Below are positions 8,718 through 20,973 of a stretch of DNA of 64,000 bases, piece after piece. Where the stretch lies: the NCBI GenBank assembly GCA_963830725.1, contig CAWHNO010000001.1, positions 1 to 64,000 on the forward strand, written 5' to 3'. Each line of letters begins with the position of its first letter. Position 1 is the stretch's first letter. The stretch comes from DASSUW01 sp963830725. GTDB lineage: Bacteria > Actinomycetota > Thermoleophilia > Solirubrobacterales > Solirubrobacteraceae. The notes under the pieces are model-generated. The model worked only from the letters and a program-made list of their open reading frames with translations, was not told the DNA's origin and made no database searches. The translations under genes were made by a program, and so were the position numbers.

Positions 8718-9002
8718 ACGTCGGCGCCGTCTTCGCTGCGCTCGCCGACCCCACGCGGCGCGAGGTCGTGCGCTCGCTGGCCGCGCAGCCCGGGCTGACC
8801 GCGTCGTCGCTCGCGGGCGAGCTGCCGATGACGCGCCAGGCCGTCGCCAAGCACCTCCACGCCCTCTCCGGCGCCGGCCTGGTCCAGGCGCGCCGCGAGG
8901 GCCGCGAGACGCGCTACACGCTCACGCCCGCGCCGCTGGCGGACGCGATGGAGTGGATGGCCGCCGTCGGCGCCCAATGGGACGAGCGCCTGGGCCGGCT
9001 GG

Positions 9003-9022
<20 letters not shown>
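8705..9022 (+). CDS. ArsR family transcriptional regulator
   Basis: Winged helix-turn-helix protein of about 105 residues. ALADPTRREVVRSLA begins the DNA-binding domain, and the recognition helix is in MTRQAVAKHLHALSGAGLV. No metal-binding cysteine pair (CVC) is present, so it probably senses an organic ligand rather than a metal. It overlaps the SRPBCC end and is probably its co-transcribed repressor. It overlaps oppF tail to tail at 9003-9022. The GTG start at 8705 is the best candidate. Confidence 0.85.
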
Positions 9023-11142
<2,120 letters not shown>

Positions 11143-11143
<1 letters not shown>

Positions 11144-12118
11144 CAGTACCGCACCCGGGGATCGATGAAGGCGTAGAGGATGTCCACGATGAGGCTCATG
11201 ATGACGATGAAGAACGCTCCGAACAGGACGGTGCCCTGGATGACGGGGAGGTCGAACCGCACGATCGCGTCGTAGGCGAAGCGGCCGATCCCCGGGATGT
11301 TGAACACCGTCTCGGTGAGGATCGCCCCGCCGAGCAGGATGCCGATGTCGAGGCCGAGCAGCGTCACGATCGGCGTGATCGCGGAGCGCACGCCGTGGCG
11401 GAAGATCACCCGCCGCTCGGAGAGGCCCTTGGCCCGGGCGGTGCGGATGTAGTCCTCCTGCATCGTGTCGATCAGGTTGCCGCGCAGGAAGCGGGCGTAG
11501 ATCGCCGCGAAGGCGGCGGCGAGCACGCACCACGGCATGATCAGCGCCTCGCGCCTTGCCGAGGAGGCTGTCGGCCTCCTGGTACGCGCCGCTGCCCGGG
11601 CAGCAGCGGGAAGCGGCCGATGCTGTCGTCGAACAGGAACAGCGCGACGAGGCCGAGGAAGTAGACCGGGGCCGAGATCGCGATCAGCGCGACGCCCATC
11701 GCCAGGCGGTCGAGCCACGAGCCGGTCTTGATCGGCCGAGATCACGCCGATCGGGATCGCCGATCGAGAGCCAGAGCACCACGGCGCCGGCGGTGAGGAA
11801 GATCGTGGCCGGCAGCCGGTCGAGGATCTGCGGCAGGACCTCGGGTTCGACTGGTACGAGTAGCCGAAGTTCGACGCCGTCGCCGCCGACGAACGGCAGG
11901 ATGTCGCCGATGTAGCGGAAGAACTGGACGTGCATCGGGTCGTCGAGCCCGAACTGCTGCGCGGATCGACTCGACAGCTCGGGTGACGGCTGCCGGCCGG
12001 CGCGCAGCACCGCCGGGTCGGCGGCGGGCAGCACCGTGAAGACGATGAACGTGAGCAGGGTGACCACGAACAGCAGGAAGATCACCCAGAACAGGCGGCG
12101 GACGATGTAGGCGGCCAT
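11143..12118 (-). CDS. oppB: Oligopeptide ABC transporter permease (OppB-like), frameshifted
   Basis: Inner-membrane channel subunit. The N-terminus AAYIVRRLFWVIFLLFVVT is the typical OppB first helix, and the C-terminal half contains DYIRTARAKGLSERRV, the EAA-like coupling loop. It ends with DPRVRY. Between about 11560 and 11960 there are at least four indels. Two of them, extra G before ATC, are only about 30 bp apart at 11733 and 11762. The start ATG 12118 and stop 11143-11145 are clear, giving a rebuilt length of about 322 residues, normal for OppB. Confidence 0.85.
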
Positions 12119-12147
12119 GGCTCGTCGGTGCAGCTTGAGGGCCGGCG

Positions 12148-12173
12148 GGGCCCCGCCGCGAGCGGCGGGGCCC
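12148..12173 (-). terminator. Perfect GC hairpin between oppA and oppB
   Basis: Arms GGGCCCCGCCG (12148-12158) and CGGCGGGGCCC (12163-12173) pair perfectly over 11 bp around a 4-nt loop. It lies between the oppA stop and the oppB start with no T-run after it. Such intercistronic hairpins typically attenuate downstream transcription or protect the upstream message. That would let the binding protein be made in excess over the permeases. Confidence 0.6.
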
Positions 12174-12185
12174 TCCGGTGGATCA

Positions 12186-13973
12186 CTACTTGAGCGAGGT
12201 GTACGCCAGCGCCCAGAGGGCGTTGTCCTCGTCGACCACGCCGTTGACGTTGCTCGGAGCGGATGTTCGGGGTCTTGTCCCAGAGCCAGTTGACGGCGGG
12301 CGCGTGCTCGCGTGATCTCCTGGTCGATCTCGGCCCACGCCTCGGCGCGCTCGGCCGGGTCGGTCAGCAGCGCGGCGTCGTCCATCGCCTCGTTGATCTC
12401 GGGCACGTCGAGCTGCGGCCAGTTGACGTTGTTCGTCGGGAGGATGTTGTCGCCGTTGAACGTCGGGTCGAGGTACGTCTGCGGGTCGGCGAAGTCCTTG
12501 CAGCCAGCCGACGTTCGGGCAGATCGCGACCTTCGGCCTTCGGCACGTTGCAGAACTTCGTGTACATCGCGTCGTGCGTGACCTGGCGCAGGCGGACCTT
12601 GAAGCCGAGCTTCTCGAACTGCTCCTCGGCGACCTCGGCCGTCTTGCCGCCGACGCCCTCGTTGTCGCCGACCATCAGGAACTCCTCGGTCGCCCTCGTA
12701 CTTGCCGGAGGCGAAGCCCGCCTTCTTGAAGTACTCGGCCGGCGAGCGCCTGGTCGCCCTTCGGGTTGGACATGAAGTCGAGGCCGGGGCCCTCCAGGCC
12801 GCCGGCCTCGTCGAAGCCGGACAGGCCCGGCGGGAGGTAGTGCGTCGCGATGTCGCCGATCACCTCGCCGCCGCGCGTCAGCCGCAGCGCCTCCCGGTCG
12901 AAGCCGGCGACGACCGCCTTGCGCACGTTGATGTCGTCGAACGGCGGGATCTGTCGTGTTCAGCGAGATCCAGCGGCCGCCGCCGCCGGCGGCGAGCTCG
13001 AGCTGGTCCTTCTGCTGCGTGATCGCGTCACGCAGGACGGCCGGCGGCGGCGGCTGGTCGCCGTTGATCATGCTCTCGCCGTCGAGGATCTTGCGCGACA
13101 TGACGGTCGCGTCGTCGTTGCCCTGCTGGATCTCGATCTCGTCGAGGTAGGCCGGGCGGTTGTCGAGGCTCTCGTCCCAGTTCGGGTTGCGCACGAGGTG
13201 GATGCGCCGGCCGGCCTCGTAGCCGATCGCCTTGCCGGAGGCGTCGTTCTCGATCATGTACGGGCCGGTCGCGACCTGGTTCTGGCCGTAGGTGCTGACG
13301 GGTTCTTGGCGTCGAACTCCTTCGCGTACTCCTCCGGCACCGGTGCCGTGAGCGGCATGACGAGCGGCCTGGCAAGGATGCCGCCGGCGCACTTGTCGGC
13401 TCCCTCGGCCGGCGTGAGCGTTGAACACGACCGTCGTGTCGTCCGGCGTCTCGATGCCGGGGATCTTGGTGCCCGGCTTGGCGCCGACCTTGGCGCCCTT
13501 GAGTCGCCGAAGTAGGCTGCCGCGTAGCCGTTGTTGACGCTGTTGAAGAAGCCGCGCTCGATCGCGTACTTGACGTCCTTCGACGTGACCTCGCGGTCGA
13601 CCGGCGGCGAGAACTTCACGCCCGTCTTGATCTTGACCGTGACCGTGCAGCCGTCCTCGGCGATCTCGGGATCGGCCTCGGCGAGATCGGCTCGATCGCT
13701 GACCGCGTCGTCGATCTTGGGCCGGTAGAGCGTCGTCTGGGTCGCCGCGGATGATCGGTTGCCCACACTGGGAGTACGTGATGCCGGGGTCGATGTAGTC
13801 GACGTCGCCGGCCCAGAGGGCGATCAGCTTGCCGCCCTTCTTGCCCTCGGCGGGCGTACCCTGCGGTCGTGCCCTGCTCGCTCGCCGTCGTCGTCGCCGC
13901 CGCAAGCGGCAACGCCGAGGGTCAGGGCGAGCAGGGCGCCGAGGATGAGGGTCCAGTGAACGGACCGTCGCAT
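12186..13973 (-). CDS. oppA: Peptide ABC transporter substrate-binding lipoprotein (SBP family 5), frameshifted
   Basis: Extracellular binding protein of the importer. The signal peptide SVHWTLILGALLALTLGVAAC ends in a lipobox (VAAC), so the mature protein is lipid-anchored. Family-5 features visible in several frames are KIKTGVKFSPP, SKDVKYAIERGFF, VATGPYMIE and HLVRNPNWDE. Shifts occur near 13870, 13690, 13505, 13420, 13310, 12955, 12700, 12520 and 12250. The start ATG 13973 is chosen because AAAGGA lies 6 nt upstream. Stop TAG 12186-12188. Rebuilt length is about 590 residues. Confidence 0.83.
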
Positions 13974-13984
13974 GAAGCGTCCTT

Positions 13985-15004
13985 TCATGTGTTCCTGTTG
14001 GTCGATCGGGACTTGGTGCCCCTTGGGATTGAGCGCGTCCTGGAGCCCGTCGCCGACCAGGTTGAAGGCCAGGACGGTGAGGAGCAGCGCGAGGCCCGGG
14101 AACAACATGAACCACCAGGCCACGTCGAAGATCGAGACGGCGTCGGAAAGCATCTCCCCCCACGAGGCACGGGGAGGCTGGACGCCGACGCCGAGGAACG
14201 ACAGCGCGGCCTCGAGCAGGATGTTCGCCGGGATGAAGAGCGTGGCGTAGACGATGATCGGCGCCACGAGGTTGGGGAGGATGTCGCGGAACATGATCCG
14301 CGAGTTGGAGGCCCCGAGAGAGCGGGACGCCTCGACGAACTCCTTCTCGCGCAGCGAGAGCACCTGGCCGCGGATGATCCGGGCCACGTACGGGGTGTTC
14401 GCGAGGACGATGATGAAGATCACGACCGAGAGGCCGGGCTGGATCAGCCCGCCCAGGCAGCCGTTCTCGCCCGAGCAGGCGGTGGCGAGGCCGAGGCCGA
14501 GCAGCAGCACCGGGAACGCGAGCATCACGTCGAGCGATGCGCGCGATCGCGGTGTCGACCCAGCGGCGGTAGAACGCCGGCCACGGTGCCGAGGATGACG
14601 CCGAAGATCACCGACAGGCCGGTGCCGATGAAGGCGACCGTCAGCGAGACCTGCGCGCCGTAGAGCACGCGCGAGAAGACGTCGCGCCCGATCGGGTCGA
14701 CGCCGAACGAGGTGCTCGCTGCTCGGGCCCTCGGGAAGCCCGAAGTCGTCGAGCGCCGACGTCTGCTGCTCGTTCGGGGGCGGCGCCCCGAGCAGCTTGG
14801 TGATCGGGCCGGCGAAGATCGCGACGAAGATCAGGAGCGACGATGAAGACCGAGCGCCGTCATCGCGACCTTGTCGCGCCGGAAGCGCCGCCAGAACAGC
14901 TGGAGCGGCGAGCGGGCGGCGACCGCCTGCTCGCCCCGGACCATCTGGTCGAGGCCGGTGTCCTCCGCGTGCAGGAGGTCGCTCGCGCCGGCGCCCGTGC
15001 TCAT
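13985..15004 (-). CDS. oppC: Oligopeptide ABC transporter permease (OppC-like), frameshifted
   Basis: Second permease subunit and first gene of the operon. The start ATG 15004 follows GAGGGG 6 nt upstream. The N-terminus has SPLQLFWRRFRRDKVAMTAL, the OppC pattern. The C-terminal half contains REKEFVEASRSLGASNSRIM, the coupling loop, and PPRASWGEMLSDA. Shifts occur near 14840, 14710, 14580, 14540 and 14025. Correcting the last gives a stop at TGA 13985-13987, just before oppA. Without it the frame would run into the oppA signal peptide. Confidence 0.85.
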
Positions 15005-15280
15005 GCGAGCGCCCCTCGGCTGGGTGCTGCGATGTTCAGTTGAAACCCTCCTCCGGGCATGCGCCCAGGCGCACGGCCGGCACTTAATTCCCCTTAAGAC
15101 CGGCAACCTACAAGGTCATCGGCAGATCTCATCCCGCACCCGCACACCGAGCAGTGCGCAGGTCACATCGACGTTCCCTGCGCCGCCGGTACTTGGGTGA
15201 ATTCGGCGGCCCAGGATAGCCACCAGACCGCGGAAGTCCGTTGGCAGCGGATTAAGATGGATGCGGCGTACTCAGTACGT
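15005..15280. other. Intergenic region between the opp operon and tRNA-Arg
   Basis: No gene is visible in these 276 bases. Locally AT-richer stretches occur near 15082-15098 (including CTTAA and TTAAG) and 15250-15258 (ATTAAGAT). The first probably belongs to the opp promoter on the minus strand and the second to the tRNA promoter. No terminator is evident. Confidence 0.5.
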
Positions 15281-15354
<74 letters not shown>

Positions 15355-15451
15355 CCTTGAGGTAGAGCCGTTTGCGCCCTGCTCGTCAATCGCTCGGGGC
15401 GCACCGGGCAAGCACAACAAGCGAGCGCCAAGGGGGCAGTCGACGTCGTCT

Positions 15452-15999
15452 TCACGGCGGGGGCGGGCCACCGAATGGGCCCGGTGCTCGTACGCGTACG
15501 GGCTCGGGTAGCTCGCCGTAGGCCTCGGTGTCGTAGCCGGTCGTCTGCGCGACGCTCGCACCGTGCTTGGCCGCGGTCTCGTTGGCGATCCAGTCGATGT
15601 TGCGGCTGGGGTCGGGGCTGCCGAACATCAGGATCACGCACGGCGCGTCGCCGGCGCCGACCGTGATGTGCTGTGCCGGGAGGGGAGTGGAAGTAGTCCC
15701 ACTGGCGCATCCGTCGTTCCTCGTTCTCGATGACGGCGACGCACTCGCCGCTCAGGACGAGAAAGCCTTCTTGCGCGGCCTCGGCGTGGTAGTAGCCGTG
15801 CGACTCGCCGGGCTGGAGCACGTGGACGTGTATCGCCGATGCCCGGCGCTGCCGGATCGGCGTCCGGGGCGTCGAACCCGCGCCAGACGCCGAACCCCGG
15901 GACCGTCTCCCAGGCCATCTCGCCGAGATTGAGGACGAACCAGCCGCCGCCGACGGGAACCTGGCCCTCGGGCGTCGTCTCGATCTCAGCCTCGTGCAT
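15452..15999 (-). CDS. Cupin-domain protein, frameshifted
   Basis: The reconstructed protein of about 180 residues begins HEAEIETTPEGQVPVGGGWF. It contains cupin motif 1 as HVHVLQPGESHGYYHAEAAQE with several metal-ligand histidines, then motif 2 around FHSPPGTAH. It ends with RNIDWIANETAAKHGASV and a proline run before TGA 15452-15454. Shifts lie near 15835 (extra G before ATA) and 15665. The function of this cupin subfamily is unknown. The start at 15999 is preferred, although an upstream ATG at 16101 is open in frame. Confidence 0.72.
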
Positions 16000-16162
16000 C
16001 GCGGATCCCGGTACTCGGTGGCCGCGTCGCACCGTACGCGTATCGTCTGCCCACACGCTTTCCTGCTTGCCCCTGGCAGCGGCAGCGAGGCGCTCATTCA
16101 TCAGAGCGACCTGGCGTCACGCTGGGCCCGAGCGGGGGCTCGCCTGGGGTTCGTGCCCGCGG

Positions 16163-16395
16163 TCACTCGTAGTGCAGGGCGTCGAGCACGTTGAGCCGCG
16201 AGGCCCGGCGGGCCGGGAGGATGGCGGCCCCGAGCCCGGCGAGCATGGCAACCACCGTGAAGCCCACGAGCTCCGGGATCGGGATCGAGAAGCCGATGTC
16301 GTACTGCGAGAGCGCCTGGGTCACCAGGGCCGCGAGGAAGATGCCGAGCGGGAGCCCGAGCGCGGCGCCGATCAGCGCCGTGATCTCGTCGACGA
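16163..16395 (-). pseudogene. Remnant of an FtsX/MacB-type ABC permease (C-terminal end only)
   Basis: About 75 residues match the end of FtsX-like permeases: EITALIGAALGLPLGIFLA, then a hydrophobic segment GFTVVAMLAGLGAAILPAR, then RLNVLDALHYE and a stop. Upstream of about 16395 the similarity stops abruptly with no permease body, start or partner ATPase. It is therefore a decayed 3' fragment rather than a frameshifted gene. The 5' boundary is approximate. Confidence 0.65.
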
Positions 16396-16540
16396 GGACG
16401 ACCTCTTTCGCGACGCGGAGTTCGGTAGCGCTCGGGCTGCTCGACGATGCATACCTGATCCACTCGTGCCTGGCGGCCTGTCGCGCGTTCTTCCCAGGGC
16501 TCAGCTCGCCGGATGGCTCGCGGCCCCGGACGCCGACACC

Positions 16541-16726
16541 ATGGCAGCCGTGCGGGCGCTGCTCCCCGCAGGCGTTCCCGAGGCGCTCGACCGGGCCTGC
16601 GAGAACCTGGTCCGCGTCGCCGCCGCCATGTACTCCGGCGGCGGGCCGGGCGTATCGGCCGAGGACGGTCCGACATGGAGCCTCCGCGTCGACGACGCGC
16701 TCGCCGCACTCGGTCCCGCCGCCTGA
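16541..16726 (+). CDS. Small hypothetical ORF, possibly a gene fragment
   Basis: ATG 16541 opens a 61-residue frame with coding-like composition and TGA 16724-16726. The frame is open for some distance upstream (LAGWLAAPDADT), suggesting it may be the C-terminal remnant of a larger gene. I recognise no family. Together with the FtsX remnant just to the left it marks a small zone of gene decay. Confidence 0.35.
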   Translation: MAAVRALLPAGVPEALDRACENLVRVAAAMYSGGGPGVSAEDGPTWSLRVDDALAALGPAA

Positions 16727-16855
16727 CCACGAGGTGATCCCGCTGCGATTCGAGACGGCGACAGTTCCACCCGGGCATCCGGTACGGGCCTCCGTACCTC
16801 CGCCCGGGTGGAGTCCCCGTAGAACCCGTCCCTGGCGGTCCGGACAATTCGCGCG

Positions 16856-18215
16856 ATGATGCGTGCTGCGACGGACGGCCGGCTCCTCACGGACGGCACC
16901 CCCGGATACGACGCGGCCCGAACGGTGTGGAACGCGATGGTCGACCGCCGGCCGCACGCGATCGTGCGCTGCGCGAGCGCGGACGACGTCGCAGAAGCGA
17001 TCCGTTACGGGCGCGACCGCGACCTCGAGATCGGGGTGCGCTGCGGCGGGCACAGCGTGCTCGGCCTCTGCGTCCCCGACGGTGGCCTGATGATCGACCT
17101 GACGCCGATGGGCGGCGTGCGCGTGGATCCGGAGCGCCGGCGCGCGCGGGTGCAGGGCGGGGCGCTGCTCGGCGCGCTCGATCGCGCCGCGATGGAGCAT
17201 GGACTGACCACGACCGCGGGCAACGTGTCCCACACCGGCGTCGGTGGGCTGACGCTCGGCGGCGGGATGGGCTGGCTCGCGCGCCGGCTCGGGCTGTCGT
17301 GCGACAACGTGGCGTCGTACGAGCTGATCACCGCCGAGGGCGAGCGGCTCCATGTCGATGAGTCCGCCCACCCGGAGCTGTTCTGGGGCCTGCGCGGCGG
17401 CGGCGGCAACTTCGGCGTCGTGTCCGAGTTCGAGTTCCGGCTCCACCCGGTCGCCCGCCGGGCCCATGTCGTCGAGCTCTTCTTCGGCATCGAGAGCGCG
17501 GCCCCGGTCCTGCGCGGCTGGCGGGACCTGAACGCGATCGCGCCCCGCGCGGCCACGTTCACCGCGTGGGTCGGAGAATCGCAGTCCCCGGTTCTCCCGC
17601 TCGGAGTGGCGCGACCGGCCGGTGGCCAGCGTCGGGTTCGTGTGGGCCGGTGAGCCGGAGCTCGAGCGGCAGCTGCTGCCGGCGCTGCGCGCGCTCGGCC
17701 GGCCGGTCGCCGAACGGGTCGAAGAGCTCTCCTACCTGGCGTTGCAGCGGATGGAGGACACGCTCGAGGGCCACGCGCTGCGCCGCTACTGGAAGGGCCA
17801 GTACTTCCGGTCGCTGCCGGACGAGGCGATCGACGCGTTCCTGCTGCGCGGCACGCCCGACGGGCATGGCGAGCGGCTGCCCGCGGCGTCGCTGCAGGCC
17901 TACGGCGGCGCGATCGCCGAGGTGCCGGACGCCGACAGCGCGTTCAGCCAGCGCGACGCGATGTTCGAGTTCGTCGCTGCCGCGCGCTGGTCCGACGCCG
18001 CCGAGGACCAGGAGCGGATGTCCGCCGCCCGACGGTATGCCGCGTCGCTCGAGCCCTTCGCCACCGGCATGTACGTCAACGCGATGAGCGACGAGGGGGC
18101 GGCCGGCGTGGCGCGCGCGTACTCGCCCGCCAAGCTCGATCGCCTCAGGGCGCTCAAGAGCGCCTACGACCCCGACAACGTCTTCCACCTCAACCAGAAC
18201 ATCGAGCCCGCCTGA
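16856..18215 (+). CDS. FAD-linked oxidase (BBE/berberine-bridge-like), frameshifted
   Basis: PCMH-type FAD-binding domain with CGGHSVLGL, whose histidine is the usual covalent FAD attachment site. It also has VGGLTLGGGMGWLARRLGL. The cysteine of bicovalent members is absent (NVSHTGVGG in its place), so FAD is probably monocovalent. The C-terminal BBE segment ends with YDPDNVFHLNQNI. One shift near 17585 separates the halves. The product should be a flavoenzyme oxidising a sugar, alcohol or related substrate. Rebuilt length is about 453 residues. Confidence 0.87.
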
Positions 18216-18321
18216 CCCCTGCGCGTCCACGGGCCGATCGACATGAGGATGTCCGGGCCGCGACCCGAGGGTTTGCGGTGAGCCCTTCCCCGGTGCGGCG
18301 GTGCCGAGTACCGTCGACGCC

Positions 18322-19140
18322 ATGAGCACGGATGAGATGGCCCGCGCCCAGACCCTGCCCCAGCTCGACGCGAGCTCGCTCGTGGACGGCGAGAGGTTGG
18401 AGGCAGCGGTCAAGGACATGTACCGGCATGTCGCGCGCGGAGAGGACGACGAGCTGCACTTCGAGGTCGGGCGCGGCCTGGCCGAGCACCTCGGCTACCC
18501 GAGCGAGCTGCTCGACGCAATTCCCGCCGAGGCGCTGGCGTCGTTCGCCGGCGTCGGGCATCACCTCGACCTTGCAGCACTGCGGCCCGGCGAGGCGGTC
18601 GTCGACCTCGGCTCGGGATCGGGGACCGACATCTTCTGCGCCGCCATGCTGGTCGGCGGGTCGGGGCGGGTCGTCGGCGTCGACATGACCGACGAGCAGG
18701 TCGGCAAGGCGGCGCGGCTTCGCGATGCCGCGGGGTTCTCGCAGATCGAGCTCGTCGAGGCGCACATCGAGCAGCTCCCGTTCGAGGACGCAAGCTTCGA
18801 CGCGGTGATCTCCAACGGCGTCATCAACCTCTCGCTCTTCAAGGGCAAGGTCTTCGCCGAGGCGGCGCGCGTGCTGCGCCGCGGCGGTCGGCTGGCGATC
18901 GCCGACATCGTCAGCGGCAGCGCGTTGAAGGAGCGCACGCGCCGAAACGTCGAGCTCTGGGCGGCCTGCATCGCCGGCGCGATCCCGCGCGCGAGCTACA
19001 TCGAGGCGATCGAGGCCCAGGGCCTCGAGGTCCGCGAGGTGCGGACGAACGACTACCGGTTCATCTCGGAGCGGGCGCTCGACGCGTGCAGCACCTACGA
19101 GGTTCAGAGCATCTCGCTGGTGGCGGTCAAGACGCGCTGA
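18322..19140 (+). CDS. ArsM-like class I SAM methyltransferase
   Basis: SAM-binding motif I is VVDLGSGSGTDIFCAA at about residues 93-108. The overall pattern (VISNGVINLS, WAACIAGAI, AIDIV-type strand) matches arsenite methyltransferases. However, the cysteine normally found in ISNCVINLS is glycine here, while the later WxxCIAG cysteine is kept. Activity on arsenite is therefore doubtful. The ATG at 18322 is chosen because TACCGT (18309-18314) lies 7 nt upstream. No ars genes are nearby. Confidence 0.78.
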   Translation: MSTDEMARAQTLPQLDASSLVDGERLEAAVKDMYRHVARGEDDELHFEVGRGLAEHLGYPSELLDAIPAEALASFAGVGHHLDLAALRPGEAVVDLGSGSGTDIFCAAMLVGGSGRVVGVDMTDEQVGKAARLRDAAGFSQIELVEAHIEQLPFEDASFDAVISNGVINLSLFKGKVFAEAARVLRRGGRLAIADIVSGSALKERTRRNVELWAACIAGAIPRASYIEAIEAQGLEVREVRTNDYRFISERALDACSTYEVQSISLVAVKTR

Positions 19141-19183
19141 GCGGAAAATCCGGAGCGTCGGTCCCCTCTGGCAGACTGAGCAA

Positions 19184-20375
19184 ATGGCAGGCTTTGCAGG
19201 AACGTCTCCCAACGGCGCGGGGGCGATGCTGCGTCTCATCCGTGACGGCCGCGCGCGCACGCACGCCGAGCTCGTCGAGTTGACGGGGCTCTCGCGCTCG
19301 ACGGTCGCCCAGCGCGTCGACGCGCTGCTCTCCCGCCGGCTGGTGGTGCCCGCCGAGCCGGGCGCCTCGCGCGGCGGGCGCCCACCGCGGACGTTCGCCT
19401 TCAACCGCGACGCGGGCGTGGTGCTGGCGGCCGACCTCGGCGCCACGCACTCGCGCGTGGCCGTGACCGACCTGGCCGGCGACGTGATGGCCGAGACGCG
19501 CGAGGACATCCCGATCGCCCAGGGCCCGGAGATCGTGCTCGCGTGGCTCGAGGAGGCCCTGGACGGCCTGCTGAAGGAGGCGGCCCGCGAGCGCGGTGAC
19601 GTGCGCGGGAGTCGGGGTCGGCGTGCCCGGGCCGGTCGAGTTCGTCACGGGCACGCCGGTGGCGCCGCCGATCATGCCCGGCTGGGACGGCTACGGCGTC
19701 GCCGCCCACCTGCGCGAGCGCTACGGCGCCCCCGTGCTGGTGGACAACGACGTGAACATCATGGCCCTCGGCGAGTTCTGGGCGCGCTGGCGCGACACCG
19801 CGCATCTGCTGTTCGTCAAGGTCGGCACCGGCATCGGCTGCGGCGTGATCACCGACGGACGCATCCACCGCGGCGCCCAGGGCGCCGCCGGCGACATCGG
19901 CCACATCCACGTCCCCGACCACGACGACGTCATCTGCCGCTGCGGCAACCTCGGCTGTCTGGAAGCCATCGCCGGCGGCGGCGCCATGGCCGCCCGCCTC
20001 GCCGGCCTGGGCATCCCCGCCGAGAACAGCCGCGACGTCGTCCGCCACGTCCGCGACGGGCGCCCGGAAGCCATGCGGCTCGTGCGCCAGGCCGGCCGCG
20101 AGCTCGGCGGCGTGCTGGCCAGCGCCGTGAACTTCTTCAACCCCGGCGTGATCGTCATCGGCGGCGACATCGCCCACGCCGACGAACACCTGCTCGCCGG
20201 CGTCCGCGAAGTCGTCTACCGCCGCTCGACCGCGCTCGCCACCCGCTCGATCCGGATCGCCCGCTCCACCCTCGACGACCGCGCCGGCATCCTCGGCGCG
20301 GCCGTGATGGTCACCGAGGCGGTCCTGTCCCCCGACGCCGTCGACCAGGCGATCGCGGCCGAGGCTCGGGCCTAG
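19184..20375 (+). CDS. ROK family transcriptional regulator / sugar kinase, frameshifted
   Basis: An N-terminal winged helix (THAELVELTGLSRSTVAQR) is joined to a ROK domain with the ATP loop ADLGATHSRVAV, the glucokinase-like DNDVNIMALGEFW and the zinc motif CRCGNLGCLE. One extra G near 19610 splits it. The rebuilt protein is about 396 residues. It could be a NagC/Mlc-like sugar-responsive regulator. The stop region overlaps pyrE tail to tail. Confidence 0.85.
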
Positions 20376-20923
20376 CGATCCGGGCGCTCCGGGTAGACGT
20401 CGTCGATCGTGGCCAGCGACTCGTAGGGCGCGCCGCCGCACGCCCGCACGATCGCGTCGGCGCCCCCCGCCAGGCGGTCGAGGATCGCGACCACGCCGCA
20501 CACCTCGTGGCCCGCTCCGCGCACGGCCTCGATCGCCTGCACGGTCGAGCCGCCGGTCGTCACCACGTCCTCCACGATCAGGCAGCGCTCGCCCGCCGCG
20601 AGCGGCGGGCCCTCGATGCGCCGCTGCAGGCCGTGCTGCTTGGTCTCCTTGCGCACGAAGAACGCCTTGACGTCGGCGCCCCCGGCGAGCGCCGCACAGG
20701 CCGGCGCGTCGGCTCCCATCGTGAGGCCGCCGACGGCGGTCGCCTCGCAGCGGCGCGCGGATGCCGCGATGAGCTCGGCGAGCGCACCGAAGCCGGCGGG
20801 CCGCAGGATCGCGCGCTTGGCGTCGACGTAGTACTGCGCGACGGCGCCGGAGGTCAGCGTCACCTCGCCGATCACCAGCGCGTGGCGGCGCAGCTCCTCG
20901 ATCAGGGTCTCGCGGGCTCCCAT
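20372..20923 (-). CDS. pyrE: Orotate phosphoribosyltransferase
   Basis: Converts orotate and PRPP to OMP in pyrimidine synthesis. The PRPP-binding motif CLIVEDVVTTGGST is at about residues 113-126, and the flexible-loop lysines are in FFVRKETKQHG. Length of 183 residues is normal. The minus-strand TAGGAT hexamer (20938-20933) lies 9 nt upstream of the ATG, so the transcript may be leaderless. Confidence 0.93.
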   Translation of the reverse strand: MGARETLIEELRRHALVIGEVTLTSGAVAQYYVDAKRAILRPAGFGALAELIAASARRCEATAVGGLTMGADAPACAALAGGADVKAFFVRKETKQHGLQRRIEGPPLAAGERCLIVEDVVTTGGSTVQAIEAVRGAGHEVCGVVAILDRLAGGADAIVRACGGAPYESLATIDDVYPERPDR

Positions 20924-20932
20924 CGACCGCCG

Positions 20933-20965
20933 ATCCTAGGACCCACCGCCGACGGTCCGTAGACT
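20933..20965. promoter_or_regulatory. Divergent leaderless promoters of pyrE and the carboxylate-amine ligase
   Basis: Only 50 bp separate the two start codons. ATCCTA (20933-20938; TAGGAT on the minus strand) is 9 nt from the pyrE ATG. TAGACT (20960-20965) is 8 nt from the GTG at 20974. No ribosome-binding site fits in either gap. No clear -35 boxes are seen. Confidence 0.55.
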
Positions 20966-20973
20966 CCGGCCCG

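Noticed and set aside
13824..14528. OppC fused to the OppA signal peptide
   Set aside because: One extra G in the run near 14025 accounts for it. The corrected frame stops at 13985 and leaves oppA with its own ribosome-binding site and signal peptide.
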